The notes: a model not told the origin generated them from the sequence alone. A DNA stretch of 64,000 nt from Lepidostoma basale (GCA_022606425.2 JAHDVF020000167.1:62001-126000); one strand, 5' to 3'. Shown: positions 32,476-43,932, counted from the stretch's first letter. Numbers and translations: made by a program.

Positions 32476-35029
32476 GTTGATTAGTATGTAATACCTTATA
32501 CTTTAACCTTGTATTGTAAACTTTCTTATATTATATGTAAATTTTTATGTAGTGATATCCCTCACCAAGCACAGAAGTACTTAATTTTGGTGTGGACCTA
32601 CGATTATTGGTTTAATATTATTTAATGTGTTATGTGTAATTTTTTTTTAACATTTTTAAAATGAAATTTATCAAAATAAATAGACAAATAAAAAATATAA
32701 AGCACAAATACTCTTCAAGTCATATTTTATGTAGTAATAAGACTAAAAAAAAAGTATACTCATCTTATAAACTTATATTTGTTAGTACTTTTTTTATTAT
32801 TACTCTTATATTTTTAACGTGGTTTTTAGATTTTAATTTATAATAGTAAAGTTTGAGAATGACCTTGCAAGGCGAAACAAATTTGTCACAATAATATATA
32901 AATTAAATCCCAGTGAAACCACTAAACGATCGTGTTTACTATTGTAAATTAATAATGGAGTTTTACAAAACTAATACCTCAACCATCAATAAGTGGTTTT
33001 TAGATCTCTTAATGTCTATGAATTAATTTTATAAAATTAATGATTACCTACATTTTCAGAACAATAACTCTCCGATTTCGGAAATTAATACAAAAATGAA
33101 CTATTATGTTTTAAAATTAGATATTTTTTACTTATAAAAAAAATTCCGCCTTCTAGTTTTTTTTCCTCCACATATTTTGAATGTTTTATACTTTCATCTT
33201 CCGGATAACGTTTTTTATTTGTTTTTTAGTAAAAGACTCCACGGATTTGGATCAATGGTATTAGAATTTATTATACCATATCCAATATGAGCAGACAATA
33301 GATCATTTTTATGAAGAAGGAATCTGGTGGTTTACAGGCTTGAACCTGAGTCCCCTGGATCAGCATTTCGCATTCCATTATTAATCTTCAACATTTCGTT
33401 CTCCCGATTGTGAATATATAATATATATAACCTTCGAAACATATCAAAAAAATTAGCCTTTTATTCTTGAAAATAACTTGAATATGGAATTTTACAGTGT
33501 TAATGTCTCAAGTTAAATAAATCATCAATCATGTTTCGACATTTGTAAACTAACATCAATGTTACGCCAAAGTCAATGCTCGAGCAAGTATATTCGTATA
33601 TGCTTGTACAGTCTTTATTGACGTTCTGAACTACACCCAAGACTCATGCTGTTTGGTTTGCTCTGCGAGATGATTACCAAACAAATCGGTCCAAGTAAGC
33701 AAGGCCGGACGAACGGAACTTAATTTGATCAAACCGGAATCAGGACGGAGATTGGCTACCCCATTGCACTTGGACTGCATCTAATCAATATGCCAGTCGG
33801 CAGATGTTTGTAAACGTGCATCTAGGGGATGTTTGTTCCCAGCCAATACTCATAATTCCTGTAAGACACGATTGCAGCGCCTGGGACGTGTGTGAACACA
33901 GCTAATTATTACTGCAGCCGCCATGTTCCATGACAGATGAATTCCCGCCCTTTCCGCGTTTCCCGCGCTGTCGATCCAGTCACGTGCGTAAATAGAGAGG
34001 CATCAATCAGTCCATGAGCAGTCACGGAAGGCGCTATCTTAGCAACGTGCGGTGTCTCTGTTATCTCTAGGCAAACATCCAACGTGGATGTGTATTTATA
34101 GGTATGTAACCTTTGAAGATGAGTTACATATATAATCCACATTCTATTTAAACAATTGAAATAATACTATAATTCTAATAACATTGTTTTCGATGTGTCG
34201 ATACAATGGTTAATTAAGCTTTGTATTATAATTCGAATGCTGAACAAACTTCAGCATTTCTATCCCTAATTTGTATGAGGAGTGAGAACACTCCGTTAAA
34301 GTACTTTAAAAATCGGCAGTTATGTAGGCCGATCAGTAGGTATATATAAACGAAAGTGAATTGATATTAAAAAAAAAATACTAAGAATATTTGTTCATAT
34401 TTTCTCTTTAAAAAAAAAAAGAAAACACTTTGCAACAGTTTTTTTTTATACTATATTCAATATAAAGTCGAGTCGCCTTAAGTTTATCTAAAATTTATAA
34501 AATACATCTATTTTATTTTATCATGGCATATAAATCTAAAGCGTTTCATTACTTTGAATACTTTTTCAGTGAGTTCGAATTATTTATTGCAAAATTTTCG
34601 CTATTGTGACGTGATGATATGAGAGGGCTCAAATGAAGTAAAAGTAAGTACCTTATTATTGCTATTGTTTTTAGTTACATTTGCTAACGATTAACGTGAA
34701 AAAACTTTAAAAAATCGTCAAATTTTACACAAAAATATCAAGCTAGTAATGGTATAATTCAAATTTTTTTAGACATTTATGTACGCTGAGCGCCCTCCCT
34801 CCCCTACTAAACTGTTAGTTTATTAATTTTCATTTCATATTTACGCCCGTGTAAATATGATAGTTTAGCTACCTGCGAGTAGAGCGAAAATGCCCTGACC
34901 AACCAGGGGTGGTTTGTGAACAATAATTAAATGAATCCAAATTCTATGTGATGTCACAGAATTTTGCAGGACTATTTTTAGTAGTGCACAATGGTGTTAT
35001 TGTGCTGACCCTAAAGTTGTGAAGTGAAT
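32476..35029. other. Intronic sequence, one hammerhead-like scrap
   Basis: No gene recognised. At 33168-33206 (minus) a TATCCGGAAGATG, AAAGTATAAAACATT, CAAAATATGTGG series is a decayed relative of the motif at 42770-42806. The stretch 33640-34110 is GC-balanced with open frames but no family signature. Confidence 0.4.
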
Positions 35030-35426
35030 CGGATTAAAGTATAATAAATGCATTAGAAAGGAGTATTCTTAGACGAATGTAAATGATAAGAGTGTCAAAT
35101 GCAACTATATAATGTGAAAGCGGTGCGAATGAAAATTTTATAAACAAAATAATGAAAGGGTCATTAAGATGGTTTGGACACATGGAAAGAATGAATGAAG
35201 ATTGTATGGTTAAGAAAGTATGTGTTAACGACGTGAACGGAGGTAACATAGAGGAAGGCCGAGGAAAACGTGGTACGATCAAATCGGAGAAATCGACGTG
35301 TGTGCTTGATTCGATTTATGAATGTAGAGGAAACTAGAAAAGTATAATATATCAGGACATAAAAATGTGGCGGTCCATTATTTCTCCGGGAAGATAGCGT
35401 GATGGTTAGTTAGTTAGTTATTATTA
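35030..35426 (+). pseudogene. GTTA-tailed LINE, decayed copy
   Basis: Keeps GSLRWFGHMERMNEDCMVKK (35155-35214), a GRGKRG segment in place of GRPRKTW, and the tail gcgtgatggttagttagtta. Several indels are present, including loss of the segment between the two Arg-rich blocks. It is immediately followed by SINE-related sequence. Confidence 0.8.
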
Positions 35427-35461
35427 TGACTTAAAGCACATTTTGGCTGTTTTGTTGATTG

Positions 35462-35512
35462 ATGTCATGATATAAAGAGCGATTCAACAAAATAATAATA
35501 ATAATAATAATT
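35462..35512 (+). mobile_element. SINE 3' tail with (AAT)n
   Basis: tgatgtcatgatataaagag, cgattcaacaaa and (ata)n match the tail of the SINE at 57466-57739. Head and body are absent. Confidence 0.65.
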
Positions 35513-35681
35513 AGAGATTAACATATTTTTGTAAGTTGAATCATTATCATGCGTCACTCGTATTTCAGCTGTTCTCAAATAGATATCTTAAATATTTATT
35601 ACATTGGTAATGTTTTTAATGAAAAATAATCTTATCTGATTTTATTATTGTTTAATTAATTTAATAAAAATATGTAAATTA

Positions 35682-35912
35682 ATACGAAAGAAAACGTCTG
35701 TTTTCTAGAAGTTTTATTATATTTTATGTGAATTACATGTTAAGCCTGTCAAATACATTATCTAATTTGGCTATATTTGATAATGCTATAATATAAACAG
35801 GCGAAACACGTCATTCACATAAAACATAATAAAACTTCTAGAAAACGGACGTTTTCATTTATATGAATTACTAAATGAGGAGTTTTAAACATTGTTTCAG
35901 AAAATATAAATA
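35682..35912. repeat. Palindromic hammerhead-like repeat, best copy
   Basis: Arms of 44 nt (35690-35733 and 35813-35856) are reverse complements with about two mismatches. The spacer is itself partly palindromic: tacatgttaagcctgtc faces aacaggcgaaacacgtc. GGCGAAACACGTC followed directly by the right arm has the order of a hammerhead 3' half with GTC as the triplet and the arm as stem I. No coding capacity. Relatives: 2172, 6985, 8365, 22848, 28711. Confidence 0.75.
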
Positions 35913-36422
35913 AAAATATTTTACTTCACCGCCACTGCTCGGCTCACTTGGTACCCCATTGCATATGCACAGTAAGGGTGTAAATTCTATCCCAAGCTTC
36001 TTGTTTTGCCCGCTATCAGCCGAACTCCGGCGCGTGTTAGTTTCTGATTAATTACAAGACGAAAATCGTTACAGAAATGCTCCACCATTCGAGATGATTA
36101 CAATTAAATTGTGGCATAGGTAAACAAACCGCCCTAACCTTCTTCTGCCTGAATTATCTCATTAAATACACCTCGTTGTAGCTTCTGGACAAAACATTTA
36201 GTCATCCTGATAATCTATCGCATGGATAAAATAACTTGTAATTGCTGTATAACGAAAAAAATAATCAACCAATCCGGAGGTGGTTTGGTGGACAAAACGC
36301 TTAACTCCTGATTCAAGGGACTTTGGTTCAAGCCGGGACCCGACCAGATTCCTTCTTCATAATAATTATAAGCTATTCTAATTGGAGATTATAATTAATT
36401 CTTATACCATTGATTTGAATCC
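35913..36422. other. Intronic sequence, nothing recognised
   Basis: Moderately AT-rich, with no recognised element. Confidence 0.4.
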
Positions 36423-36745
36423 TTAACCCTTTACCGCTTGGAATTTTTAAATCCATCGAAAAAAATATGTCATTTTAAACAACAAATCTAACCAAGGAAA
36501 AATACCAAAAAAAACAATAGTTTTTAGAAAACATATACGGAAAAAACCGTTTGTTCCAAATTTGGAACAACATGCAGTAAGGGTTATGATTATCTAGTGG
36601 CCAAATTTAGAACAGTATGCAGTGGGATCTCAAAAATCTATTCTTCTTCTTTTTTTTAAATTTGTAATTTATTAAAATAAAACAAAGTTGTCATCACGAT
36701 GTATTTGTTTATTATTTGCACGAAATATTATATTTTTAACAACAT

Positions 36746-37507
36746 TTAGGAATGAAAGTTATTAAAACAATTACGATCCTAACTAACTAACTAACTAACC
36801 ATCACGCCGTCTCCCCGAAAGGGTAGGCAGAAAGAATGGACTGTCACACTTTTACTGATGCGGCACTCCATCCTTCTCTTTTCGCCCCGCGGGAGACGCG
36901 GTGTGATGGGTACGATCCTTATTAAGGCATAAATAGCATTTGCACTTCTGACACATTATTTGCAATTTTTGTGCTAATTCCAGCATTCTGCACCTTTGCC
37001 GGTCTGACTGTCACACTGGCCAGTGATTAAAACCATCTTCAGCTACTTCAATTGGAGGCAGCTGAATGCGTCCTCTTTTGCCTTTTTTGATATTTGACGG
37101 GGAAAGAAATTTGAAAAAATTAATTGGTGTATCGAGCTTCATTATTTCTTCTGGAAGAGCTTCACTTCCAAGAAAAGTAATCGATGACTCATCATTTTCA
37201 ATGCCGTCATCAGACCAAACCAATTTGACATTTTTATTTGTTTTCCTTATTCCTGAGGAAGGTATCTCTAATGTAGAGGGCTGGTTGTTGATCTCAACTT
37301 CATGTTCCATTTGACCTTCAAGCTCCACTTTTTCTTCGTAATCGCTAACTTCGCTGTCAGATCGGTACTACTACAATCTTCTTTAGTTTCTGGAATGCAT
37401 ATCTTTGTGGGTTTGTGGTGAGGAATTTCGTAATCATCATCGTCGGATATATTTTCATCCTCACTGGTTTCAGGAATGTTAGTTACAGTGCGATCCCGAG
37501 CCACCAT
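36746..37507 (-). pseudogene. piggyBac transposase, core deleted
   Basis: Starts MVARDRTVTNIPETSEDENI with an acidic N-terminus, shifts frame near 37365, and continues VKLVWSDDGI and LDTPINFFKFLSP. In intact proteins the last segment opens the DDE_Tnp_1_7 catalytic domain. It then jumps to KKGKRGRIQLPP and FNHWPV, which normally follow that domain. One in-frame stop comes next, then QRCRMLELAQKLQIMCQKCK, YLCLNKDR and, beyond a nested SINE, NCFNNFHS and the stop. The latter is the cysteine-rich domain that binds the terminal repeats. So DNA-binding ends are kept and the catalytic Asp triad is gone. Confidence 0.88.
36781..36911 (-). mobile_element. 131-bp chimeric SINE with LINE tail
   Basis: Perfect 8-bp duplication ACGATCCT (36773-36780, 36912-36919). 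On the minus strand the 3' half is the last ~70 nt of the GTTA-tailed LINE including (GTTA)n. The 5' half (acccatcacaccgcgtctcc, gcggggcgaaaagagaagga, gtgccgcatcag) is not LINE in direct orientation, but its first ~22 nt nearly complement the LINE end. The same junction recurs at 44398-44529, so it is a family. The SINE splits the last codons of the piggyBac transposase. Confidence 0.85.
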
Positions 37508-37536
37508 TTTATCTACAAAAAATTCAAATAAGCATT

Positions 37537-37646
37537 ACTGCATGGTGTTCCAAATTTGACCAGTATAAATAAGCACCAGACTGCACAGTGTTCCAAATTT
37601 GGCCAATTGAAAATGTCGTGACTGCATAGTATTCCAAATATGGCAC
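37537..37646. promoter_or_regulatory. Three spaced repeats upstream of the piggyBac transposase start
   Basis: Motif ACTGCAYRGTRTTCCAAAT plus a short TG-rich tail occurs at 37537, 37580 and 37621, about 42 nt apart. The GTTCCAAAT palindrome core also appears near both element ends (36552-36566, 37978-37994). These are probable subterminal transposase-binding sites and lie in the 5' leader of the gene. Binding is inferred from position and repetition. Confidence 0.6.
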
Positions 37647-38015
37647 AAAGTTTAGTTGATGAAATATATATGATGTACATGTTGTTACTTACTTTTTTTG
37701 GTATAAAAGTGTTGAGGATCCATTTGAAACTAAAAAATCACCCTTTTCCTTTTTTTTCTGGGAGAAAAAACCGACAAAATCACGCAACAAAATACCACAA
37801 CCACTTGCGCTCGCCAAATGGCGGATCTGACAATTTACTAACGTGTTTAAAGTTATCAGAATGCTCCACGATAGCGCTAGTGTATGCTTTATGATAAAAC
37901 AGACTCTACAGTATGGAATTATTTCAGAAAATAATACGCAGTTGCCAGTAGTAGTTATTTTTGACGATAAAAGTCGAATGTTCCAAATATGGAACGACAT
38001 GGGGTAAAGGGTTAA

Positions 38016-38689
38016 ACGTATCTAAAGAAATTATAAGTTATTTTACTTTTTTCAATCTTCACGAATTTGGTGTACCTGCCTAAACTAATAAACAAAAAAA
38101 ATGTCAACCCAAGATTCACTCAATATATTATACTTACTCAATATTAAATATTGTAGAACATTTTTATCAACGAAAAGTTTTTAAATTATGTTATATAATA
38201 TATAAATTTAAGAATCATTGATATAATTTATATTAAAATATCAATCTATATATTATATTCTATCAGTGCGTATTTTAGTTTACAGTTTTTAATATGAAAT
38301 AATCAATAACTTCTTCTTATTCTTCTTCCGGTGTCATGTCAGGTCTCCTTGACGTTTACTATCACCCGAGAGTAGGCGCTTCTGTCCCTGGCAACTCGAA
38401 ATAATTAATAACTGATTTTAAAAAATACCATTTAACAGAATCGAACTTTAAAATTCGCAATCATGAACCCAGGGTTTTGACCCAGATATTGGTACAATGC
38501 AGCATCCAACCCTTTAAATTAATAAAATTCCACCCCTGGTAGGCTATATGACATCCAATAATAATTTCGGTATCAACTCATACCGCAATTATCAAAGAAC
38601 ACGTGTGTCCACCCTTCAATTACACAACAAAATAATATTTGTTATCGAGAAGGACTTGCATATTTAAATATCTAGCGCCAAAACTAGTT
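38016..38689. other. Intronic sequence with possible retroelement end
   Basis: At 38312-38410 a cttcttcttattcttcttcc run followed by GC-richer sequence looks like the reversed tail of a GAA-tailed retroelement. Not otherwise recognised. Confidence 0.35.
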
Positions 38690-38748
38690 CATTATTTCTG
38701 CCTACCCCTTCGGGAAGATGGCGTGATGGTTAGTTAGTTAGCTAGTTA
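38690..38748 (+). mobile_element. GTTA-tailed LINE 3' tip
   Basis: gttcattatttctgcctacc, ttcgggaagatggcgtgatg and a gttagttagttagctagtta tail. Severely truncated. Confidence 0.8.
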
Positions 38749-40134
38749 AAGTAGAAAAATTGCATTATCGAATGACGATTTTTATTATTTTGAGAAGCGG
38801 ATAAGGCAGAAATTTCATTTAAAAGTAAATTCATCAGTGTCAAAACCAATTATATGCTAAACAAATGGTACTCGTATTTTTGGTTCTTTGTGATTAATTA
38901 TACACTCTCTTTATGAAATGTCCGGAATACCATAAATATAAATTTAAATTCACAAAAAAGTCATATAATAAAGAAAATAAGCTTGTTGTGCATGAATTGC
39001 GTTTCCCTTTTAGTTATAATTAATTATTCGGTTCATAACTTTGTTCGCCATACTAAAATTACACGTGATATCTCCTTAATAGTTCATAATGATTGCGCGA
39101 ACATTATTTCTAGCGCTAAAACTTTCTTCTAATTTTAAACTTTCTTTACGGCCAGTAAAGAAAATTTACTTTGTAGAATATGAGGTACCCTAAGCATAAA
39201 AGATACCGTAAACACAGATACACTTTGGTATCCTTCTTCTTTCATCATTTTGTGCAAAGAAAGCTTTTATGTAACATTAAATTCTACATGGGGAGCTTCT
39301 TTCAAATATGAGTAATCAGAATAGCTTTACAATTTTATTGCTGGTTTGTATGCATTATAAAATGAGCGGTTTATATAGTACACACATATTTTTCACGGTA
39401 CTTCCGGTGAAAAATATTTCTACGATATTTTCCGATTGATATTTTAAATTGATTCATCCTTTTGACTGAGAGTAAATATGATAGAATAAAAAAATCAGGA
39501 GTTCGAAGTAGATTGCTTTCCCTATTTAGTATATAGAGGCAGATTGGCTCTTGAAACCAGATATTAACGGTACACTCGTATACAACGAATTTGAAGAAAT
39601 AGCATTGTGATTATGTTAAATTTTGATCCAAATATGTAATTTTAATAGAATAAAGGCTTTGTATTGAGTAAATAAAATAAAATTGTGCTGTTTGCGAATT
39701 ATTTAACTGTTACTAATGACATTAAATCACAGGCATGGCGGCATACGGGCAATCGCGTGCATTTTAAACGATAGTCAACAAAGATCCAATCTCAGAAAAA
39801 TTCAATTTTCATCTTACGACTGTCTACTTGTTTCTTGAGGATCCTTTTGCCCTACATCTTCTTCAGGTTAATCTCTTGTGTGAGAATAGGCAAATTCTAG
39901 AAACGCAGGTTAGATTTAGTCCCGCTGACGTAGTGCGTCAGCGCGCGACTGTTCAGAGTTTTTCTTGCCATCCGCTCAATAACAGACATCTCCCAATTCA
40001 AACCGGCCAAGCACCAGCTGTTCCCAATTACTGTAGATGTTGGACAGTCCCAAAGACTCCCGTTTTGCTTCTTATATCCGCCAACCTTCCGTTTTAGAAA
40101 ATACTTCACCGTAAAGGTAAATTCACATAAAAAT
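38749..40134. other. Intronic sequence, nothing recognised
   Basis: AT-rich to GC-balanced; open frames at 39828-40157 on both strands lack family signature. Confidence 0.4.
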
Positions 40135-40253
40135 AAAATGGCAATAGAATAGATCATATGTCGTCAAAATCAATAGCTAAAAAATTGCATACAGCCATTG
40201 GTTTCAAATAATCTAACGTATGCAAATGTGGAAAGCAACGAGAAACCATTTTA
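40135..40253 (+). mobile_element. SINE body, part 1 (split by a TTAA MITE)
   Basis: aatggcaatagaatagatca, tcaaaatcaatagctaaaaa, gcatacagccattggtttca and agcaacgagaaaccat follow the order of 6770-6885. It continues at 40860-40905 (gtggcgtcccaaaaaccaga) beyond the MITE. Confidence 0.65.
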
Positions 40254-40254
40254 A

Positions 40255-40855
40255 CCTTTAGACGCCCAGTGGTCCAGTAAGGGACTGCGGATTTGCGTCG
40301 TTCAATCCCTAACGGTCCCGTACGGGACCGGTGATTATGATGCATTTCGCTATCGAAATACACTGATTTATGACAATAGTATTCAAAATATGAATCTTAG
40401 CTTACGTATATAATATCTTTGGGATACCGATCCATAATTATATTTTTGGTTCCGATAAATATTTTTGTCATGATGTTATAATATTACTGTTTATACCTGC
40501 GTTACAAGGTCGACTCTTGGGATATGCGTTATTTTATTACGGTCCGCCTTATAAAGCACACATCTACACCAATGCCCAAAATAGGCTTATGCATAGACAA
40601 AGTTTTAAAATTTGGCGTACGAAAAAATAGTTCTAATTTTTTTTTTTTTTTTTCTTTTTTAACTTTAATGTGTAACTGTATAATTTGTTAAAAATTACAA
40701 ATAAAGCTTTTGTAAATTAAAAACATTATTTTATTTCGATAATGATTTGAGATAGAATTATTTTTATATCAGCTACGCGTAGGTCGCAAATCGCGCGAAT
40801 ATTTGCTTGGGCAGTGGGCTACCTTTATTGCACGCGGCGCACGGTAGTTTAAAGG
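40255..40855. mobile_element. 601-bp piggyBac-type MITE with TTAA duplication
   Basis: TTAA lies at 40251-40254 and 40856-40859, and the ends read CCTTTAGACGCCC and CCTTTAAACTACC. Near the left end ggtcccgtacgggacc forms a strong palindrome. No coding capacity. It interrupts a SINE whose empty-site version is at about 6870. Confidence 0.8.
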
Positions 40856-40905
40856 TTAAAGATCCAAGTGGCGTCCCAAAAACCAGAAACAAGGTTATAC
40901 TTTGC

Positions 40906-41618
40906 TGCCAACCAATCCCTTATATTGAAACTAGCAAAATGTTTGAACTCCTAATATTATATTATACGAAATCCAATTGTCGTTTTTTATATATATTTGT
41001 TACATGGATATATATAAAATGACGGAGGTCTAGATATATCTGATTGACTTTATATAATATTAATCCGGACGTATTTAATAATTTTAAATTTGAGTCGCAA
41101 CATTGATGTAGTTCACCAGATTATTTGTTTGATTTTCTAATGTCCACTGCACAATGCAATCATACTAACGCCCATCTCACCGATTCTGTTCTAACTACAA
41201 AGTGTAATTGTTATGTCCAATACGGTAGACAGCTCAAATATTGCAACGCTTACCATCCCTGAAGCGTTCATTTGCACTTTCATATCCGCAATTCAAATTA
41301 TTAATTAAATTCAAAATTGGGTATGCACATATTGAGTCGCTCGAAGTGTCGTTTCAAGTCATTAGAAATGTGTTCTGAATCAAAACGTAGATGAAAATTA
41401 TGCATTTGAATTAAACAAACATTCTGAATACACCCGCAAGCTTTTAATTACAAAACAGTGCATTTTGGTATAAACTTATATAAATAAAGCAGTTTTAATT
41501 CTAAAATTATATAACTAGATCAAGCTTAAGTTAAACAAAATAAAGAAACTTATTACTTTTGTTTTGTTTTAAAATAATCCTTCAGGTAATGTAAGGTATA
41601 TGTAATGTGCCAGCTCCA
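40906..41618. other. Intronic sequence, nothing recognised
   Basis: AT-rich, no signal. Confidence 0.4.
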
Positions 41619-42098
41619 TGTATGGAAGTGAAGCTTGGAGCTGGCAAAAGAAGGATGAAAGCAGGATAAACGCCGTAGAAATGAGATCACTAAGAAGAAT
41701 GTGCGGGAAAACGTTGTATGATAGAATACCGAACGATGAAATAAGAAAGAAATGTAAGGCAGATGACTGCATCATGAATAAAATTAAAAAAGGATCCCTG
41801 AGATGGTTTGGACATATGGAACGAATGGATGAGAGTAGAATGGTTAAAAAGCTGTACACAAGCAGTGTGAGTGGGAAAAGAAGCCGAGGACGACCGAGGA
41901 ATACATGGCATGACCAAATTAACCAATTACTAAAAGGCGGCCACATTCGAAGTCGGAATAATCGACGTGCGTGCATGGTGCGATGTATGAATGTGGAGGA
42001 AGCCCGAGAGGTGTGCCAGGACAGGCCAGTGTGGCGATCCATCCTCTCTGCCTACCCTTCCGGGGAAATGGCGTGATGGTTAGTTAGTTAGTTAGTAA
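41619..42098 (+). pseudogene. GTTA-tailed LINE, clean truncated copy
   Basis: An uninterrupted frame encodes MYGSEAWSWQKKDESRINA, MRSLRRMCGKTLYDRIPNDE, KKGSLRWFGHMERMDESRMV, then a GRPRNTWHDQINQLL segment, RSRNNRRACMVRCMNVEEAR, SILSAYPSGEMA and a stop, then (GTTA)n. It is nearly identical to 15219-15698 and begins within a few nucleotides of the same consensus position. Only the region after the RT catalytic domain is present. Confidence 0.9.
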
Positions 42099-42166
42099 TT
42101 TTAATGTAAGTATGTTCATTTCTTACTTCATTTAAAGATTGCTCAATGAAAAATTTACATGTTTTA

Positions 42167-42660
42167 ATAACTAACTAACTAACCATCGCGCCGTCTCCCC
42201 GAAATGGTAAGCAGAAAGAATGGACTGCCACACCTTTCTTTCCTGACATATTTCTCTCGCTTCCTCAACATTCATACATCGTGTCATGCACGCGCGTCGA
42301 TTTCTCTGACTCCTCACATGGCCGACATTCAATATTTGATTTATTTGATCGTGCCACGTTTTCCTCGGTCTTCCTCTATTTCTGGTTCCATTTACATTGT
42401 TAACATATAATTTTTTTACCATTCTTTCTTCATTCATTCTTTCCATATGTCCAAACCATCATAATGATCCTTTCATTATTTTGTTTATAACACCATCATT
42501 CGCACCGCATTCACTTCTTATATTTTCATTCGACACTCTATCATACACAGAGAATCCACACATTATTCAAGAGATCTCATGTCTACCGCAATTATTCTAC
42601 ATTCATCCTTCTTTTGCCAGTTCCATGCTTTGCTTTCATACATAAGAGTCGGTAGAATAA
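42167..42660 (-). pseudogene. GTTA-tailed LINE, second subfamily, tail-to-tail
   Basis: The minus strand encodes MERMNEERMVKKLYVNNVNG, GRPRKTWHDQINQILNVGHV, RACMTRCMNVEEAREIC and VWQSILSAYHFGETA. The upstream part is readable but frame-shifted as far as LMYESKAWNWQKKD. The ETA ending and QRNRR motif separate it from the copy at 41619. The tails face each other across 68 bp. Confidence 0.88.
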
Positions 42661-43845
42661 TGGTTTAATCGTTGATAATTTAAGGCATCCACTATGCGGA
42701 ATTCAAAAAATACGTTTTTGAAGAATATAAATACTATTTTCCAATTTTTAAATTATTTTTCTGGACACGTTTTGAAGGTTTTATACCTTCATCATCGGGA
42801 GGACGATATTCGTCATATTAATTTTATTCAGCGAATGCACAAAGCATAGGAATGTATATACCACATAAGCAGTGAAATAAATTAATTATTGTGATATAGC
42901 CAATAAAATCTGTTTACCCCCAAATTCGGGGTGTTATAAGATTCTTAACTACAGTAAACACGGCGAATTGATGAGTTTACCATCGAAAGATCGCAAACAC
43001 AGGCATTTCAAAGCTTAATTTATGACATTTCCGTACTAAATCATAACACAGGATAGGTAATCTGAAGTAATAATTGGATCTGGCTGTCATCAAAGATAAG
43101 TTTTATTTATCCGCAATAACATTTGCATTTTACGATGTCAACACTCAGGACCTATTCCAAGTAGGGGATGGGGTTTGACGGCATTACGAAGGCGAGGAGA
43201 TCTACCCTATCGTATTCAAAATCAATAGTTCAGATCGTGTGACACTACATTACAACAAAATTATAAAGTTAAATATATTTTTATTGTGTTTTTTTATGTA
43301 TTTAATAATGAATTTTTTTTGTATTACTATTATACACAAATGAGGCAAAACAAACGAAAAACATTTATACGACTCACGACTTACAAAAATAAAATAACGG
43401 TATGAAACTAAGAAATAATATACCTTAGAAGGATCCCAAATATGTCGATGTCAGCAGTACTCTTTCCAGAAATTGTATTATAATATATTTTTTCATGAAC
43501 TTCTGCCTCACTGATACTAAAAATGTCCAAATCCGAGACGATTAGATTTAACGTCCGTTATTAAATGAAGAAGTCGAATTTTTTTACTAAAAATAAAAAT
43601 GAAGTATTTTTTAAATAAACAAAATACATTTTCATTCAACCATCTGTCATAACTGACACGTTCATATATTTTTATAAATATTTATTAAGAATATATTTTA
43701 TGAACTCGTACGTACGCTGATGAATGGACCCTATATCCCGAAACATGTTTTTTTTTTTTTTTTTTAATTCAATTTTCGGTATTTTTAATAAAGTGTTGTG
43801 TTTCAAAGTTAAGAATATATTGTTGAAAAAACATTTTCAAGATTT
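42661..43845. other. Intronic sequence with two hammerhead-like motifs
   Basis: 42770-42806 (minus): CCCGATGAT, a GAAGGT/ACCTTC hairpin, AAAACGTGTC. 43717-43749 (plus): CTGATGA, GG/CC hairpin base, GAAACATGTTT, then a T run. Both are degenerate. No gene seen; the rest is AT-rich. Confidence 0.45.
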
Positions 43846-43932
43846 ATAAGGATTAATTGTATCTCAATAGAGACGAAGATGTAAACTGGGAACAGAATAT
43901 GGTGGCCGAGGCGCTTACAGGACTTATGACCA
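43846..43932 (+). repeat. Fragment of the foldback unit
   Basis: ataaggattaattgtatctc, gagacgaagatgtaaactgg, tggccgaggcgcttacagga and cttatgacc match one arm of 17345-17576. Confidence 0.75.

Larger units (their letters stand above)
36427..38011 (-). mobile_element. piggyBac transposon remnant with TTAA duplication
   Basis: TTAA lies at 36423-36426 and 38012-38015. Inverted ends are CCCTTTACCGC and, from the right, CCCTTTACCCC. Palindromic GTTCCAAATTTGGAAC-type motifs recur near both ends. It encloses a broken transposase on the minus strand and a nested SINE at 36781-36911. Confidence 0.9.
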
